A stretch of DNA of 64,000 nt from Adiantum capillus-veneris (taxonomy: Eukaryota; Streptophyta; Polypodiopsida; Polypodiales; Pteridaceae): positions 53,775,905 through 53,839,904 of the forward strand of contig CM043962.1 of the NCBI GenBank assembly GCA_014529385.2, written 5' to 3'. Shown in pieces: positions 30,176 to 41,302 of this stretch (positions within the stretch are counted from its first letter, which is position 1; every line of letters begins with the position of its first letter). The translations under genes were made by a program, and so were the position numbers. The notes beneath the pieces were generated by a model, which saw only the letters and a list, made by a program, of their open reading frames with translations, was not told where the DNA came from and did no database searches.

Positions 30176-30673
30176 TCATTCAATTCTCTCAAGAAAAATT
30201 GAGTAAAGAAACAAAATTTTATCAAGTACAATCTCTCTTGCCCTGCATTTGTCAATAGTCGCTTTCTTACCCCGCTGATAGTCAACCACGGTGTTGTTCT
30301 TGTGGTACCAAGGGATTCCTAGGAGGACGTCACAACCTTCCAAGGGAATTACGTAGAAGTCCTCGTACACTAAACACCCCTGACATTGCAAACCAAGTTT
30401 GCCAATGATCGGTGTAATGGCAACATCCCATTCGGGTGCCACTAGAACTCCCTTCGCCTATGGCCTCAGCCTGTTGGGCGTAATTTCAAGTCGAGCCGCT
30501 AATTCAAGTGAAAAGAAGTTGGCCTTGGCTCCTCCATCAAAGAAAATGAGGGCTTCTTGATCTGTCACTTTTCCCCAAGAGCGGCAAAGTTTTGTACTTT
30601 CATTCATCTGATTCAGGTCTGGCCCCACACAATGTGGTACCAATTTTGCTTTCATCTTTCCTTTCTTCCACAC
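30176..30673 (-). pseudogene. Aspartic protease remnant
   Basis: Frame 30673-30458 includes ALIFFDGGAKANFFSLELA, matching the gypsy protease active site with Gly for the usual Ser/Thr. Frame 30442-30176 includes EGCDVLLGIPWYHKNNTVVDYQ, the conserved flap/C-terminal motif. A stop and shift lie between. Confidence 0.8.
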
Positions 30674-31296
30674 TTAGCTGTTGTTCTGTAACTCTCAAAT
30701 TTATCTTCTGGTGGTCCTTTGGTTCATCTTCTCTTTAAGAGTTCTTGTCCATCTCTTTCTGCGAGTACAAGTTCTACTTTTTTGCACTCGTATGTCCTTT
30801 CGCCTTTCCTCCCTACCTGAGAGGAGAAGCACTGGCTACATGCCATCTCAAATAAATCTTATCAATTGGGTAATTCTTCAGGTATCTCGCCAATCTCGGG
30901 TCCCTAGAGTACTTAATCAATCTGTTCACACATATGTCAATCTGCAATTGACGTTTATACTCCGTTCTGGCAAACTTGTATAGATTTCTTTTTGCCCAAA
31001 TCTTCATTCTTTTCTTCAGTTCCCGCGCCGTATTTTAAACTTTTCTTTGCCTTCCCTCCCACTGAGAGGTGTCATCTCTGTCATATTCTTCACGAGAAAC
31101 CATGTGTAATCTGGGGTTCTTTATGGCTTTATGCCCTGTAAGTCATAGCGATGAAGATGGGAGCGCGCTCGGTGCACGATGTATGAAGGGTGGGAGTGGC
31201 TAATAAGTCTAGGGTCGAGACATGAAGATTCTTTTGCAAAAGTCTACGTGTGCACAAAAAGGGATCTAATCCTTCATAGAAGAAGAATCTTTCTGT
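30674..31296 (-). other. Shortened gag/leader region of nested gypsy element
   Basis: Only about 620 bp separate the protease from the primer site, too short for a full gag. A basic 64-residue reading (31007-30813) may be a gag C-terminal scrap, but no zinc knuckle is seen. Confidence 0.4.
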
Positions 31297-31308
31297 GCTC
31301 TAATACCA
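31297..31308 (-). other. Primer binding site (initiator Met tRNA)
   Basis: The minus strand reads TGGTATTAGAGC two bases after the 5' LTR, a one-base variant of the standard site. Confidence 0.85.
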
Positions 31309-31309
31309 C

Positions 31310-31825
31310 TATAACAAACTTGGACACCCCAAGTCTAGATTCTACTGCAACACAACAGAGATTCGCTTTAAAACAGTTCACAAAAGACGACACAACCCGA
31401 CGTAGTTTCGTGCCAAGATGCATTAAAGACTGGCACCACTTTCGGTATTTCTTTTTATATTAATCTGTGTGCAAAGTAAAAGGAAGTCCCTAGGAACTCA
31501 CACTCAGACTCTGTGTCTAGATGCCTTGACTAATGAGGGCCAAAAGACATTTTTATTGTTACAAGGGTTGCCCAAAAAGCAAAGCCCCAAAATCTCAACT
31601 CAAAAGCTTACTAAACTCAAAAGCTTTGCTCCAGCGTAATTTTTGGAAATCCGTACGGACTACCACATCATCAGCCTAGAGTGTTTTACAAAAATCTGCC
31701 ACATCACCAATCAATGCAATTTGCCCGGGTCCATACAGTCTGCCACGTCAGCTTGTCGGCGCATTTCACGGGATGTGTCACGTCAACTGGGTGTGTCTGG
31801 GCTGCCAAGTCACTAGTTTGTGACA
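31310..31825 (-). repeat. 5' LTR of nested gypsy element
   Basis: Plus strand starts TATAACAAACTTGGAC (the expected TG has become TA) and ends GTTTGTGACA. Confidence 0.9.
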
Positions 31826-31843
31826 ACAACATTATAATCATTC

Positions 31844-32360
31844 TTGGCACGATTGCTACAAATACAAGTAGCCTTAATAGAAAATGTATCTCCAAAGTCA
31901 TTTGTGCTTCCCATCAAACCACCAACTCTTGTGCTTCCTTTTATAAATAATACCAATGTCACTTATGAAGACAAATGGAAAGCTAAAGTGGAGAGTTTCA
32001 ATGCCCCTGACCTTGAATCTTCCTATACATCAACATCAACTCATATAAGAGGTGTACCTACATAAGAGAAGGAAATGGTGATAGAATTTTTATATAAGAA
32101 AGGGAGATGCTTGTAACTATATATGGTGGGAAAATAAAAAATCTAAAGGTGAATCCTGAAACAACCTCAAAACCATTCTCTGAAAGTAATGTGGTATTGA
32201 TACAAACACTTGTCTCATGAATGTAGAACATGTTGTGAAGATATGTTAGAAGAAGGGAAAAGCTCCACAAACTGATTTGGTAATGGGTGTTGAATGTGAT
32301 TTCTCAAAAAGATTATGAAGTATCAAGATATCATAGTTCCTGTACTGGCTGTGACAAGGT
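31844..32360 (+). pseudogene. Outer gypsy element, gag portion
   Basis: Plus-strand readings include PPTLVLPFINNTNVTYEDKWKAKVESFN and then, near 32330-32360, a frame DIIVPVLAVTR that is interrupted at 32360 by the copia insertion. Removing the insertion and one copy of the 5-bp duplication lets the same frame run into 37902 onward. I read this as the gag-to-protease region of the outer, oldest element; the gag identity is moderate. Confidence 0.5.
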
Positions 32361-32552
32361 TGAAGGAGTACGAGCGGAAGTGCGACGCGAGAGAGAGTGC
32401 GAGAAGAAGAGCACGACGATATGGTGAACTCGCTCTATTGTAATGTGTAGAGCATAGTGAGTTCTTATTAGGTTTTTACAAAAGAATATGTGTACATACC
32501 TGGCGGCCCGCCCACTTACCTGGGCGACCACATTGGGCTTTATACCCCAACA
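32361..32552 (-). repeat. 3' LTR of young copia element
   Basis: Minus strand starts TGTTGGGGTATAAAGCCC and ends CTCGTACTCCTTCA. The TATAAAG inside it may serve as a promoter element. A purine-rich AAGTGGGAGGT at 32553-32563 (minus strand) is the polypurine tract. Confidence 0.95.
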
Positions 32553-32648
32553 ACCTCCCACTTAAAGTCCAATGTGGTACTTTAAGTGTGAGAGAAGCTA
32601 CTATACAAGCTAATATACAAGAGATGTAGAGAAGTGACTACCCTACAC

Positions 32649-32975
32649 CTAACTGCTTGCGAAAATGCACAAAGCTCTCTGAGGGAAGTCCTTTTGTAAG
32701 TAGATCAGCAGGATTTTCTGTGGTGTGAACTTTGACAAGCTGAAGTTGCGCATTTCCCTGATGAAATGATACTTCACATCCACATGCTTTGTCTTTGAGT
32801 GATAAACTGGATTGCGAGCCAATTGTATAGCACTTTGACTATCACAATATAACACAGGCATCTCTTCTTTGATTCCCAAATCTGTTACTAGTCGATTAAG
32901 CCAAATTGATTCTTTGCATGCCTCTGATGCTGCAACATATTCAGCCTCTGTTGTAGACTGAGTAACACAATCTTG
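32649..32975 (-). pseudogene. Copia RNase H
   Basis: In the pol frame, just after the stop at 32976-32978, come VTQSTTEAEYVAASEACKE and LYCDSQSAIQLARNPVYHSKTKHVDVKYHFIRE, with the catalytic Glu and Asp present. Around 32755 the frame shifts; the alternative frame gives the usual C-terminal ENPADLLTKGLP. The shift removes the proper C-terminus. Confidence 0.85.
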
Positions 32976-35489
32976 TTATCTAGAACGCCATGATACTGCT
33001 CCACCAGCCAATGTAAAGACATACCCTGGCATAGACCTTCGGTTGTCTAAGTCACTTGCATAATCTATGTCTGTAAAACCCTTTACACTTAGCTCCTGAC
33101 TCACATAGCATATACGCATACTCTTTGTAGCTTTCAGGTATCTCAATATTCCTTTCACTGCCTCCCAATGTTTCTTGCCTGGGTTTGACATGTATCGACT
33201 TACTACTCCCACTGCAAATGCAATGTCTGGGCAAGTAGCAATCATTGCATACATCAAACTACCCACTGCAGACGCATATGGAATCTTATCCATTTCAGCC
33301 TGTTCTTCCTCAGACACAGGACAATCTTGTTTGCTAAGTTTCACATATGGTGGCAATGGAACACTCAGTGCCTTTCCCTTCTCCATATTGAAACGTTGCA
33401 AAACCTTGTCAATATACTCTGTTTGAGATAACCAAATCAACTTCTTTGATCTGTCTCTCTCAATGCGCATACCAAGTATATGACTTGCCTCACCCATGTA
33501 TTTCATGTCAAACGATTTTTCCATCTTTGACTTCAAAGCTGAAATTTCTTCCAAGTGCTTGCCAGCAATCAACATGTCATCCACATACAAAATAAGGATC
33601 AGCCAACTACCATCCTTAGCCTTCTTTGTATATAGACAGTGATCGAACTCACTACGTTTGTAGTCTTGAGAAAGCATAAACTTGTGGAATTTATGGTACC
33701 ATGCCCTCGGTGATTGTTTTAAGCCATAAAGACTCTTTAACAGCTGGCATACCCAATCTTCCTTGCCTTTCTCAACAAACCCTTCTGGCTGCTGCATGTA
33801 AATTTCCACATCTAAATCACCATGCAAGAACGCTGTCTTGACATCCATTTGGTGCAACACCAAATCTAATATGGCAACCAATGCAAGAAATCATCTCGAT
33901 GTAGTCATCTTGACCACCGGAGAGAAGACTTCATCAAAATCAATGCCTTGTTCTTGCTTAAAGCCCTTGGCAACAAGTCTTGCTTTGTACTTTGACTGAC
34001 TATCATGAGCGGTGATCTTATACCTGTAAACCCATTTACAAGGTAGAGCCTTTTTGCCCTGTGGTAATTTAACTAGCTTCCATGTCTTGTTTTTATGCAG
34101 AGTTGTCATCTCTGGCTGCATGGCCAATTGCCAATTCCCGGAGTCCTTCATTTGCACTGCTTCCTTGTAACATGAAGGCTCATTGCAATTAGTCAACATG
34201 ACATAGTTCATAGATGGAACAAACCTATCAGGAGGTCGCGTGACACGTCCAGATCTACGCACAATAGGTGGCTCAGGCTCAGCCACAACTTGTGGTTCCA
34301 CTCTATCCTGTCCTTGCTCCTCTTGTGCCTTGACATTTTGTCTTGCACATGCAAGTCCATCTTCTTGGAAGACAACTCTTCTAATCTCCTCAACCCTCTC
34401 TGGTTTAGAATGATATTTGGATTCATTAAAGTGAACATCATTGCTGCGGACAACCTTTCTGGATTCGGGATCCCAAAGTATGTACCCCATCTCACCAGAA
34501 TTACCGTAGCCTAGAAAGATGCACTTTCTACTCTTTGGCTCAAGTTTGTTCCTAAATTCCTTTGGAACGTGTGTATATGCCTCACAGCCAAAGACTCTGA
34601 GATGCTTGTATGAGGGCATTTTGCCTGACCATACCATCTCTGGCAATGAATCCTTCTGCAAAACCTTGCTAGGAGATCTATTTACAAGATGAACAGCTGT
34701 TGATACAGCTTCAGCCCAAAACCCATTTGGCAGCTGTGCATTAGACAACATACTTCTGACCTTCTCTTGTATGGTCCTATTCATCCTCTCAGCAACACCA
34801 TTTTGAGGAAGATTGTAAGGAGCAGTAAGTTCATGTTTTATACCTTTTGACTCACAAAAGTCCTGAAAGGCCTTTGAAACATACTCTCCACCATTGTCAA
34901 TGCGTAAGCATTTAAGCTTCTTGCCACTCTGATTCTCCACAAGTGTCACAAATGTTTTGAAAACACTAAACGCTTCATCCTTGTGCTTGATAAAGTAAAC
35001 CCATACTTTCCTCGAGTAATCATCTATAAATGTCATAAAGTAAGAAGCTCCCCCTAGAGATAGGTTAGGCATAGGTCCACACAAATCACTATGAACAAGT
35101 GCCAACTGTGTATCTCTTCTATTGCTTCTATGCTTATGTGGCTGCTGTGTTTGCTTACCATACAGACAATGTTCACAGAATTCAAAATCATTAAATGAAA
35201 AGCCAGGCAAATAACCAGAACGATACAAGATTTCCATTCCCTTCTTGGACATATTTCCTAACCGGCTATGCCACAAAGAAACGTTCAGTTGCTCGGTTAC
35301 ATTGATTACATTTTTAGAGACATTTGATACATAAATCATGTAAAGTCCTCCAGACTTTACTCCATGTGCTACTGTCATAGAACCCTTGGATATCTTCCAC
35401 ATGTTCTGTCCAAAAGTGGTGACGTAGCCAGCAGCATCAAGTAAACCTGTGCTGATCAAGCTCTTTGTAATTGCGGGAACATGTCTCAC
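32976..35489 (-). pseudogene. Copia pol: pre-integrase, integrase and reverse transcriptase
   Basis: One frame with a TGA at 33891-33893. It begins just after the protease site (RHVPAITKSLISTG), then the pre-integrase zinc region (LWHSRLGNMS ... CEHCLYGK), integrase core with all three catalytic residues in context (HSDLCGP, RIDNGGEY, NGVAERMNRT), and RT start (NKTWKLVKLPQGKKALPCKWVYR). After the stop come HQMDVKTAFLHGDL, KSLYGLKQSPRAWY and the catalytic LYVDDMLI. At the end, AGGAVSWRSR meets a TAA where a Leu codon is expected. Apart from those stops the domains look functional. Confidence 0.9.
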
Positions 35490-35494
35490 ATTCT

Positions 35495-36610
35495 TCAGCG
35501 TGAAAGAAAAGAGCCATTCTGAAACTTCAATTGAACATCTCCAACACCTAAGATCTCACATGTCTGCCCATTGCCTAGCCGAACATGATCTTTAGTGGTC
35601 ACATAAGAGGTAAACCACTCCCTGTTTGGAGACACATGAAGTGATGCCCCTGAGTCTATAATCCAGTCACTCAGTGCATTTCCATCAGATGCTGTAAGAA
35701 GAGATGAGTCCATTGTATTCTTCAAGAAGTAGATGTCTCCTGACACTAGAATGTCATCCTCTGCAACAGTGTTTGTCACATTTATTTCTTGAATCTTCAC
35801 TGAGGACTTGTTCTTCTCACCATGGTCTTCAGCTTTCTCTTTGCCTTTTTCTGCTTTCCATTCTCTACAGTCTCTTTTCATGTGACCCTTCTTGCCACAA
35901 TGGTAGCATTCTATGTCACTCTTGCCTTTAGCACTGCGGGACTTGCTACGAGACTGATTCCTCTTTCCACCTTTGTACTTTTCTTTGGTCCTTCCCCTGA
36001 CAACTAAGGTTGTTCCTTTGCCTTTGTCCATTGTCTTTCTATTGGTTTCTTCAGTAAGAAGACTTCCTTCTACAACTGCTATGTTCAAACCATCTGGAGG
36101 TGCATAATTACTCAAAGCTGTGCGAAAAGTGTCCCAACTTTCCGGCAATGTGATCAACAGGAACATAGCTCTAACAGGTTCATCAAACTTGACACCTTGA
36201 GCTGACAACTGACTATAGATTGTGTTGAATTCATTCAGATGATTGGAAATAGGTGTCCCTTCTTTCATCTTCAAGTCAACAAGCTTCTTAAGCCAGTATA
36301 CCTGTGAAGCTGCACTCTGCTTCTCATAAAGATCACTCAGCTTTAACCATGCTTGATAAGCCGACATCTCGTCTGCTACATTGAAGTAAACGCTTTCTGC
36401 CAAAGTCGGCATAATGGTAGAAAGTGCCAATTCATCCATTTCGCTCCATTCATCTTCGTCCATATCTTCTGGTTTTATGCCCTTGAGCTTTATAGGTTTT
36501 ATCTGCTTCTTTTGTACCAACACGTGCCAAATCTGCTTCTTCCACAATGGGAAATTGGTTCCATCCAGCTTCTTGATATTGTAAAGAGCAGTGTCTTGTG
36601 ATCCAGCCAT
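35495..36610 (-). CDS. Copia gag-protease start
   Basis: Open for 371 codons. It starts MAGSQDTALYNIKKLDGTNF, a copia gag beginning, followed by the UBN2-type gag core (SQVYWLKKLVDLKMKEG, FLLITLPESWDTFRTAL), a basic linker, an intact zinc knuckle CYHCGKKGHMKRDC, and the protease active site WIIDSGASLHVSPN. It ends at SFLSR and a TGA; a one-base change in a T-rich stretch near 35510 would keep it in the pol frame. The gag itself is apparently intact and could make particles. Confidence 0.85.
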   Translation of the reverse strand: MAGSQDTALYNIKKLDGTNFPLWKKQIWHVLVQKKQIKPIKLKGIKPEDMDEDEWSEMDELALSTIMPTLAESVYFNVADEMSAYQAWLKLSDLYEKQSAASQVYWLKKLVDLKMKEGTPISNHLNEFNTIYSQLSAQGVKFDEPVRAMFLLITLPESWDTFRTALSNYAPPDGLNIAVVEGSLLTEETNRKTMDKGKGTTLVVRGRTKEKYKGGKRNQSRSKSRSAKGKSDIECYHCGKKGHMKRDCREWKAEKGKEKAEDHGEKNKSSVKIQEINVTNTVAEDDILVSGDIYFLKNTMDSSLLTASDGNALSDWIIDSGASLHVSPNREWFTSYVTTKDHVRLGNGQTCEILGVGDVQLKFQNGSFLSR

Positions 36611-37695
36611 AGCTACGCTTCACAGTAGTTTACTTTCCTGGGAAAAATTCGGCAGAGTTTCCCCTGTAAACTGATCTCTGAACCAATATCAACCTGTCAA
36701 ATGAACCAAGAAAGCTTCAGATTCTGCAGAAATTTTGGCAGAGTCTCCTTTGTAAAATGGCTCTGGTGTACTAAAAACAGACCAAAAAACAGCTCAAAAA
36801 ACCATTGTCTCTCTAACACTGTAAGCTGTGGGTAAACCTGTCCTGCACCTGTATTGTCTCTGACTGTCCTGTCACTGTCTTGTAAGCATAGACTGCAACA
36901 ATGCCTCAACGGCAGTAAAGCAAAGATGCAATCCCAACTGTCTAACTCACAGTCAATACATCCTAGCTGCCTATCTAAGGGTGCTTGAGGGATCGCTCCA
37001 AGACCTGTATCACCGAAAGGATCTCAACATTCGAGAGTCCCGCAACTCAATAAAACCTCACTTGACCCTCAACAAAGGCCGCAGTAAATCTGACAGTACA
37101 TAGACTTCCCACAAAGTCATACATCCACAAATTTCCCACTGTACGCTGTAACCGCTGCGGCGGTTGTTTGCTGCGTGACTCACAGCCAGCAAACCCTCAA
37201 TAGACATACATCATCTCTGACAATACATCCCATGTGGAAGTACTTGCAATGTCAGGATGAAATCTGGAATATCAAGCAGCAAACACCAGCTACCTAATGA
37301 ACTAGTGGATGTCGCCTACAGTCTGTGTGTAGATGCGCCCGTGTCGTATGTGACACGCCTCCAAGAACTGTGAGCCGTCCTTCGATGTGTAGATAGCCAC
37401 AAATCAACACTCTGGGAGTGTCAATATCCTCAGCACCTGCAGTCGTAGGCCGAAAAACCCCAAATTTGCAGAGTCGGATCTACACCCGCTAAGACCACGT
37501 AGTCGAAAATGGCCTGCGCAGAACTTTGTCGAAGCCGAACGGTGACCGAGATGACCTCAGAATGAAATTCTGAGCACACCGAGGCCTACGAGCTTGCCCA
37601 CAAGATTTGGGGCCGTGTCTTTGCCTGTCGAATTTCACTCTAATCTGAGCTGGTGACTCTAGCCTCCTGCAGTGCTGCCCCGAGCCTCGATCTGA
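36611..37695 (-). other. Long 5' leader of young copia element
   Basis: About 1.08 kb between primer site and gag ATG without a long ORF. Near 36640-36770 a block (GGCAGAGT(T/C)TCC ... TGTAAA ... CTCTG) is present twice, about 90 bp apart. Confidence 0.6.
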
Positions 37696-37707
37696 GCTCT
37701 GATACCA
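37696..37707 (-). other. Primer binding site (initiator Met tRNA)
   Basis: The minus strand reads TGGTATCAGAGC two bases after the 5' LTR. Confidence 0.95.
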
Positions 37708-37709
37708 GT

Positions 37710-37901
37710 TGAAGGAGTACGAGCGGAAGTGCGACGCGAGAGAGAGTGCGAGAAGAAGAGCACGACGATATGGTGAACTCGCTCTATTGTAATGTGTAGA
37801 GCATAGTGAGTTCTTATTAGGTTTTTACAAAAGAATATGTGTACATACCTGGCGGCCCGCCCACTTACCTGGGCGACCACATTGGGCTTTATACCCCAAC
37901 A
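37710..37901 (-). repeat. 5' LTR of young copia element
   Basis: I find no difference from 32361-32552 on base-by-base reading. Followed on the plus strand by the AAGGT duplication. Confidence 0.95.
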
Positions 37902-38345
37902 AAGGTCCAAGAAAAAGGGTGTTGAATGTAGTGCCCAATTTCAGAGAGCACATTTGGGAGAGATACAAGGGAGCTAAAGGAGACGGAAGTAAGGAAATAC
38001 ATGTGGCTTACATTGGAGCTGAAGAAATACCACTAGATGATGTAGATTTTAAAGTGCCATCAATACAAGTGGAATTTGCAGGTAAGATTTTTTACGAAGT
38101 CCCTTGACGGGGGATCAAGAATTAATATTTTACTTGCATCTATCTATTATACGTTGGGAGCGCCTAAGCTTGCAGTTGCACCATTCAAGTGAAAATGGTA
38201 GTTCAGAGAATCCTTCAATCAATAGAAATCTTGAAAGATAAAAAAATTATAGTAGCACCCTTGAATTTAGAGTTAAGCTAGTGGTGCTAAAACTGGAATT
38301 GATAATGAATCCTATGTTATTGGGTAGACCTTGTTTTAGAACTGC
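37902..38345 (+). pseudogene. Outer gypsy element, protease region
   Basis: The frame arriving from 32360 continues with VLNVVPNFREHIWERYKG and EIPLDDVDFKVPSIQVEF. After a shift near 38105 comes the aspartic protease site DGGSRINILLASIYYTLGAP (Gly for Ser/Thr, as in the Athila/Tat branch), and near 38310 the flap motif MLLGRPCFRTA. Multiple stops show long decay. Confidence 0.7.
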
Positions 38346-38960
38346 TTAATTGAAATGAGGTGTTGATCTAAGAATAAAATCAAACTAGCTATGATTAGGG
38401 AAGTGAAGTTGCAACAATCATAGAGGGCTTTGTGGGCACAAACTGTAAATTTAGCAACTGAAGTGGAGGATCTTAAAGGGGACGAGTTCTTGTTAGCCAA
38501 TCCTTCCATTGACCCTTTATTTGAGATAGATGTTATGACAGTATTCAGATGGTAGATAGAAAACTGAAAAACTATTTCAAGAATCAAATTCTACCAGGAA
38601 CAATGATCACTAAAGATGAATTCTCAGTTATGGAGAAGAAGCAAGGACTAGAACATAAAGATCAAGAACAGATGGAATGAGCAAAGGCTATAACTACATG
38701 AGAGCAGAGATACTAAAAGAAAATGTCCAAATCTATTGAAATATCAGAAGAAGAACGACAAAAATAGAATTTGGGAACTACAGAAGAATGTAAGATGTTC
38801 AAAATAAGGAAGAGCGTGGATGCATACTTTTTGAAGGCTACACATAATCTATTGATGGAATTCAATGATGTGTTTACTTTGGAATGTCTAGACATGAGAA
38901 GTATAGATCCCAAATTTTATCAACATAAAATAAATTTGAAGTAGGATGTACTGCCTAATA
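38346..38960 (+). pseudogene. Outer gypsy element, protease-RT spacer
   Basis: Decayed reading with lysine-rich stretches and stops; near 38870-38930 a scrap resembling the DIFAW...DPKF.QHKI lead-in to RT. No further domain. Confidence 0.45.
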
Positions 38961-39480
38961 TTCATTGGAGGTATAGAATGAATCAAAATAGGTTAAGGAT
39001 GAGTTGGATAAATTGTTACAAGCTAGTTCATCAAGGCTATTCATTGAGAAACATGGATATCAACAATTGTGATTGTGCCTAAGATTAACGATAAATTGAG
39101 AGTCTGTGTGGATTGTAGGATCTGAATGCAACTACTATATCACACCCGTTTCCATTTCCATGTATTGATGCAATAATGAATTCAGTTGCTTGCCATGAAA
39201 TGTACAACTCCTTGGATGGATTCTCAGGTTATAATCAAATAAAGATGGCACCAAATGATGAGCATAAGACTTTTTTCATAAAAAACTGGGAAGCCTTTGT
39301 GTATACAATGGTGAGCTTTGACATGAAAAAAAGACCATCCGTTTTAGAAGTATTGGCAAAGGTATCTGAACCCTTTCTAACTCCATGTATGAGATATTTC
39401 CTGTTGATGAATTTAGTGTCTTTGGAAAGAAGGTAGAGAGAGCATTCAGAGCATCTAAGTGAAATTTTGGAGAGATGCAA
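38961..39480 (+). pseudogene. Outer gypsy element, reverse transcriptase
   Basis: Readings include IVPKINDKLRVCVDCRDLNA, HPFPFPCIDAIMNSVACHE, then SLDGFSGYNQIKMAPNDEHKTFF, which is the start of the gypsy RT palm. The catalytic YMDD block cannot be found, and after about 39330 the frame is lost. Confidence 0.75.
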
Positions 39481-40019
39481 AAAATTATAATGTCCTTAAT
39501 TCCTTACAAGTTAGCCATTGATGTAAAGAAGGTAACTGTTTTAAGATTTATTATTATAGAAAATGGGCTATCCATTGATCCAAACAAGTTTGAAGCTATT
39601 TAGAAGGTTTTAATACCATTGAATTTAAAGCAATTGAGTAGGATTATGGGCCAAGTGGCATGGTAGACGTTTTTGGTATGTCTCCAATGTTGGTGGACCT
39701 TTGAGTCATTTAACCAAAAAATATTTTTGGGGGCCAACACAAGAGAGGCCATTTCAGAATTGAAGAAGATGTTGGTGGGTTGAACCGGGAAATTGAAGAA
39801 GATGCTGGTAGTTGAACTAGGAAATTTAAAGCAATTGAGTAGGTTTATGGGCCAAGTGAAGTGGCATGGTATACATTTAAGGTATGTTTCCTACGTTGGT
39901 GCACCTTTGAGTCATTCAATATAAAATATGTTAATTGTTTTTGTGGCCAACACAAGAGAGAACATTTTAGAATTGAAGAAGATTGTTGGTGGTTGCACCT
40001 ATTTTTTAACCTCTAGTTT
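39481..40019 (+). pseudogene. Outer gypsy element, RT thumb with internal duplication
   Basis: Contains a decayed thumb (NGLSIDPNKFEAI) and a local duplication: the block GGAAATT(G/T)AA ... GGCCAAGTG ... TGGCATGG ... CATT(T/A)...GAGTCATT occurs around 39640-39780 and again around 39820-39990. Confidence 0.5.
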
Positions 40020-40446
40020 GGAGTTTATCCTTTTATTTTTTTGTGGGTGCCTCTGATATTAATATAGGATTAGTTCTTATGCGAAAAATGATTAAGGGCT
40101 TATTTAGAAAAATATACTCAACTCATAGATTGATGACCTCAACAGAGAGAAATTACAGTGCCACTAAAAGAGATGCCTTAGGGATGATTTACACTCTAAA
40201 TAAATTTAGGAAGTATTGGTTGGGAAATAGGATATTTCTCATGTTACTAGGCATTGTTGTATCTTATCATTTACATGGAAAGTTAGCAAGGTGGATTCTA
40301 TTTCTATAAGAGTTTGACTTTGTGACAGTTCGCACACCTAGCAAAGAGCATGTAGTAGGTGATTTTCTAAGTAGATTGGCAGTAGGAGAATTTGAAAGGA
40401 GAATTCAAGATCAACTTCTTGATGCTGAGCTGGTTGCAATCAAAGG
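40020..40446 (+). pseudogene. Outer gypsy element, RNase H
   Basis: The 88-codon ORF (40043-40309) begins GASDINIGLVLMRKM and includes STERNYSATKRDALGMIYTLNKFRKYWLGN, the standard RNase H order. It continues after a stop with FDFVTVRTPSKEHVVGDFLSRL, the C-terminal motif linking to integrase. Confidence 0.8.
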
Positions 40447-40479
40447 GTGATGGTTTATGAAGGAACAAAGGGTTGTTTT

Positions 40480-41010
40480 GCAAGAAGCACACTTAAAAAA
40501 GCAGGAGAGCACTTCTCATGAGAGATAAAAAAGATCCTCCAAGTAGGAATACTTTGGTGGTGGCCCTCTATTCGAAGGATGCTCACACCTTTGGCAAGGA
40601 ATGCTTTATGTGTCAGAGAGAGCGTAATCGTTGAAACTATGATAGGATGACATTAATCCCATCTTGCTTTTAGAATTATTTTAGAAATGGGGCCTATACT
40701 TTGAGTTCCAATTAAACCAAGAGCCAAGAACACAAAGAACACGTACATTCTAGTGTTGCTACTAATTATTGTACTAAGTGGGTTGAAGCAATTGATTCAA
40801 AAGATAATTGAGCTAATTTAGTGGCCCATTTTTAAAATACCGTGACAAAAATTGGTTGCCTAGTAGAGCTACAAGTGGTGGGGTGCACACTTTCTTAACC
40901 ATGTAATTAGGGAGTTATCTTTGAGACATATGATTTTTCATAAGAAGTCTATAGCCTACCATCCTTAAGAAAATGGTCAAGTAGAGAGCTTTAATAAAGT
41001 TTTGATTAGA
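40480..41010 (+). pseudogene. Outer gypsy element, integrase
   Basis: Highly broken; recognisable scraps include TNYCTKWVEAIDSKDN (the ATDYLTKWVEA motif), a THFLNHVIREL-like piece in mixed frames, and YHPxxNGQVESFNK near 40960-41000, which carries the catalytic Glu context. The element's coding sequence fades out after this. Confidence 0.7.
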
Positions 41011-41302
41011 ATCTGCTGAGATTGAGTTTCTGTATATACTCCTCGTTGATAGTTTCAAGGGATGCCAAGAGAGCAAGGCCACAAGTAGGTTCTCAAGGAT
41101 CCAACTATGATAGAATCAAAACCAAGCTCAATCTTCATGCTCAAACTAGGCTATCAAGACAAAAATCCAAAAGTTAAAATAAAACTTAAGCACTAATCAT
41201 TCCGAAAGGACTCTACTAGTTTTAGATTTTAAATAATTAATTCGGAAGTATAATGAGAATGAGATTTAAGAAGTTTCCATAATAAAATATGCTAACAAGG
41301 AA
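41011..41302. other. Downstream of outer integrase, nothing definite
   Basis: AT-rich, no ORF or boundary that I can support. Confidence 0.35.

Larger units (their letters stand above)
25674..31825 (-). mobile_element. Full-length but dead Ty3/gypsy chromovirus
   Basis: An LTR element of 6,152 bp on the minus strand, bounded by LTRs 25674-26210 and 31310-31825, with PPT at 26211-26221 and PBS at 31297-31308. Flanking 5-mers are GCAAC (left) and ACAAC (right), a target duplication with one mismatch. Coding order on the minus strand is protease, RT, RNase H, integrase, chromodomain, all broken. Two odd features are a deletion of the RT catalytic region and gag-like sequence placed inside the integrase. 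LTR divergence makes it older than the neighbouring copia element. Confidence 0.9.
32361..37901 (-). mobile_element. Recently inserted Ty1/copia element, pol defective
   Basis: A 5,541-bp copia element on the minus strand. The LTRs (32361-32552 and 37710-37901, 192 bp each) read as identical, and the 5-bp flanks are a perfect AAGGT duplication (32356-32360, 37902-37906), so the insertion is young. Gag and pol are nearly complete in copia order (gag, protease, integrase, RT, RNase H) but contain at least two in-frame stops and two frameshifts. It sits inside the outer gypsy element's coding sequence. Confidence 0.95.
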
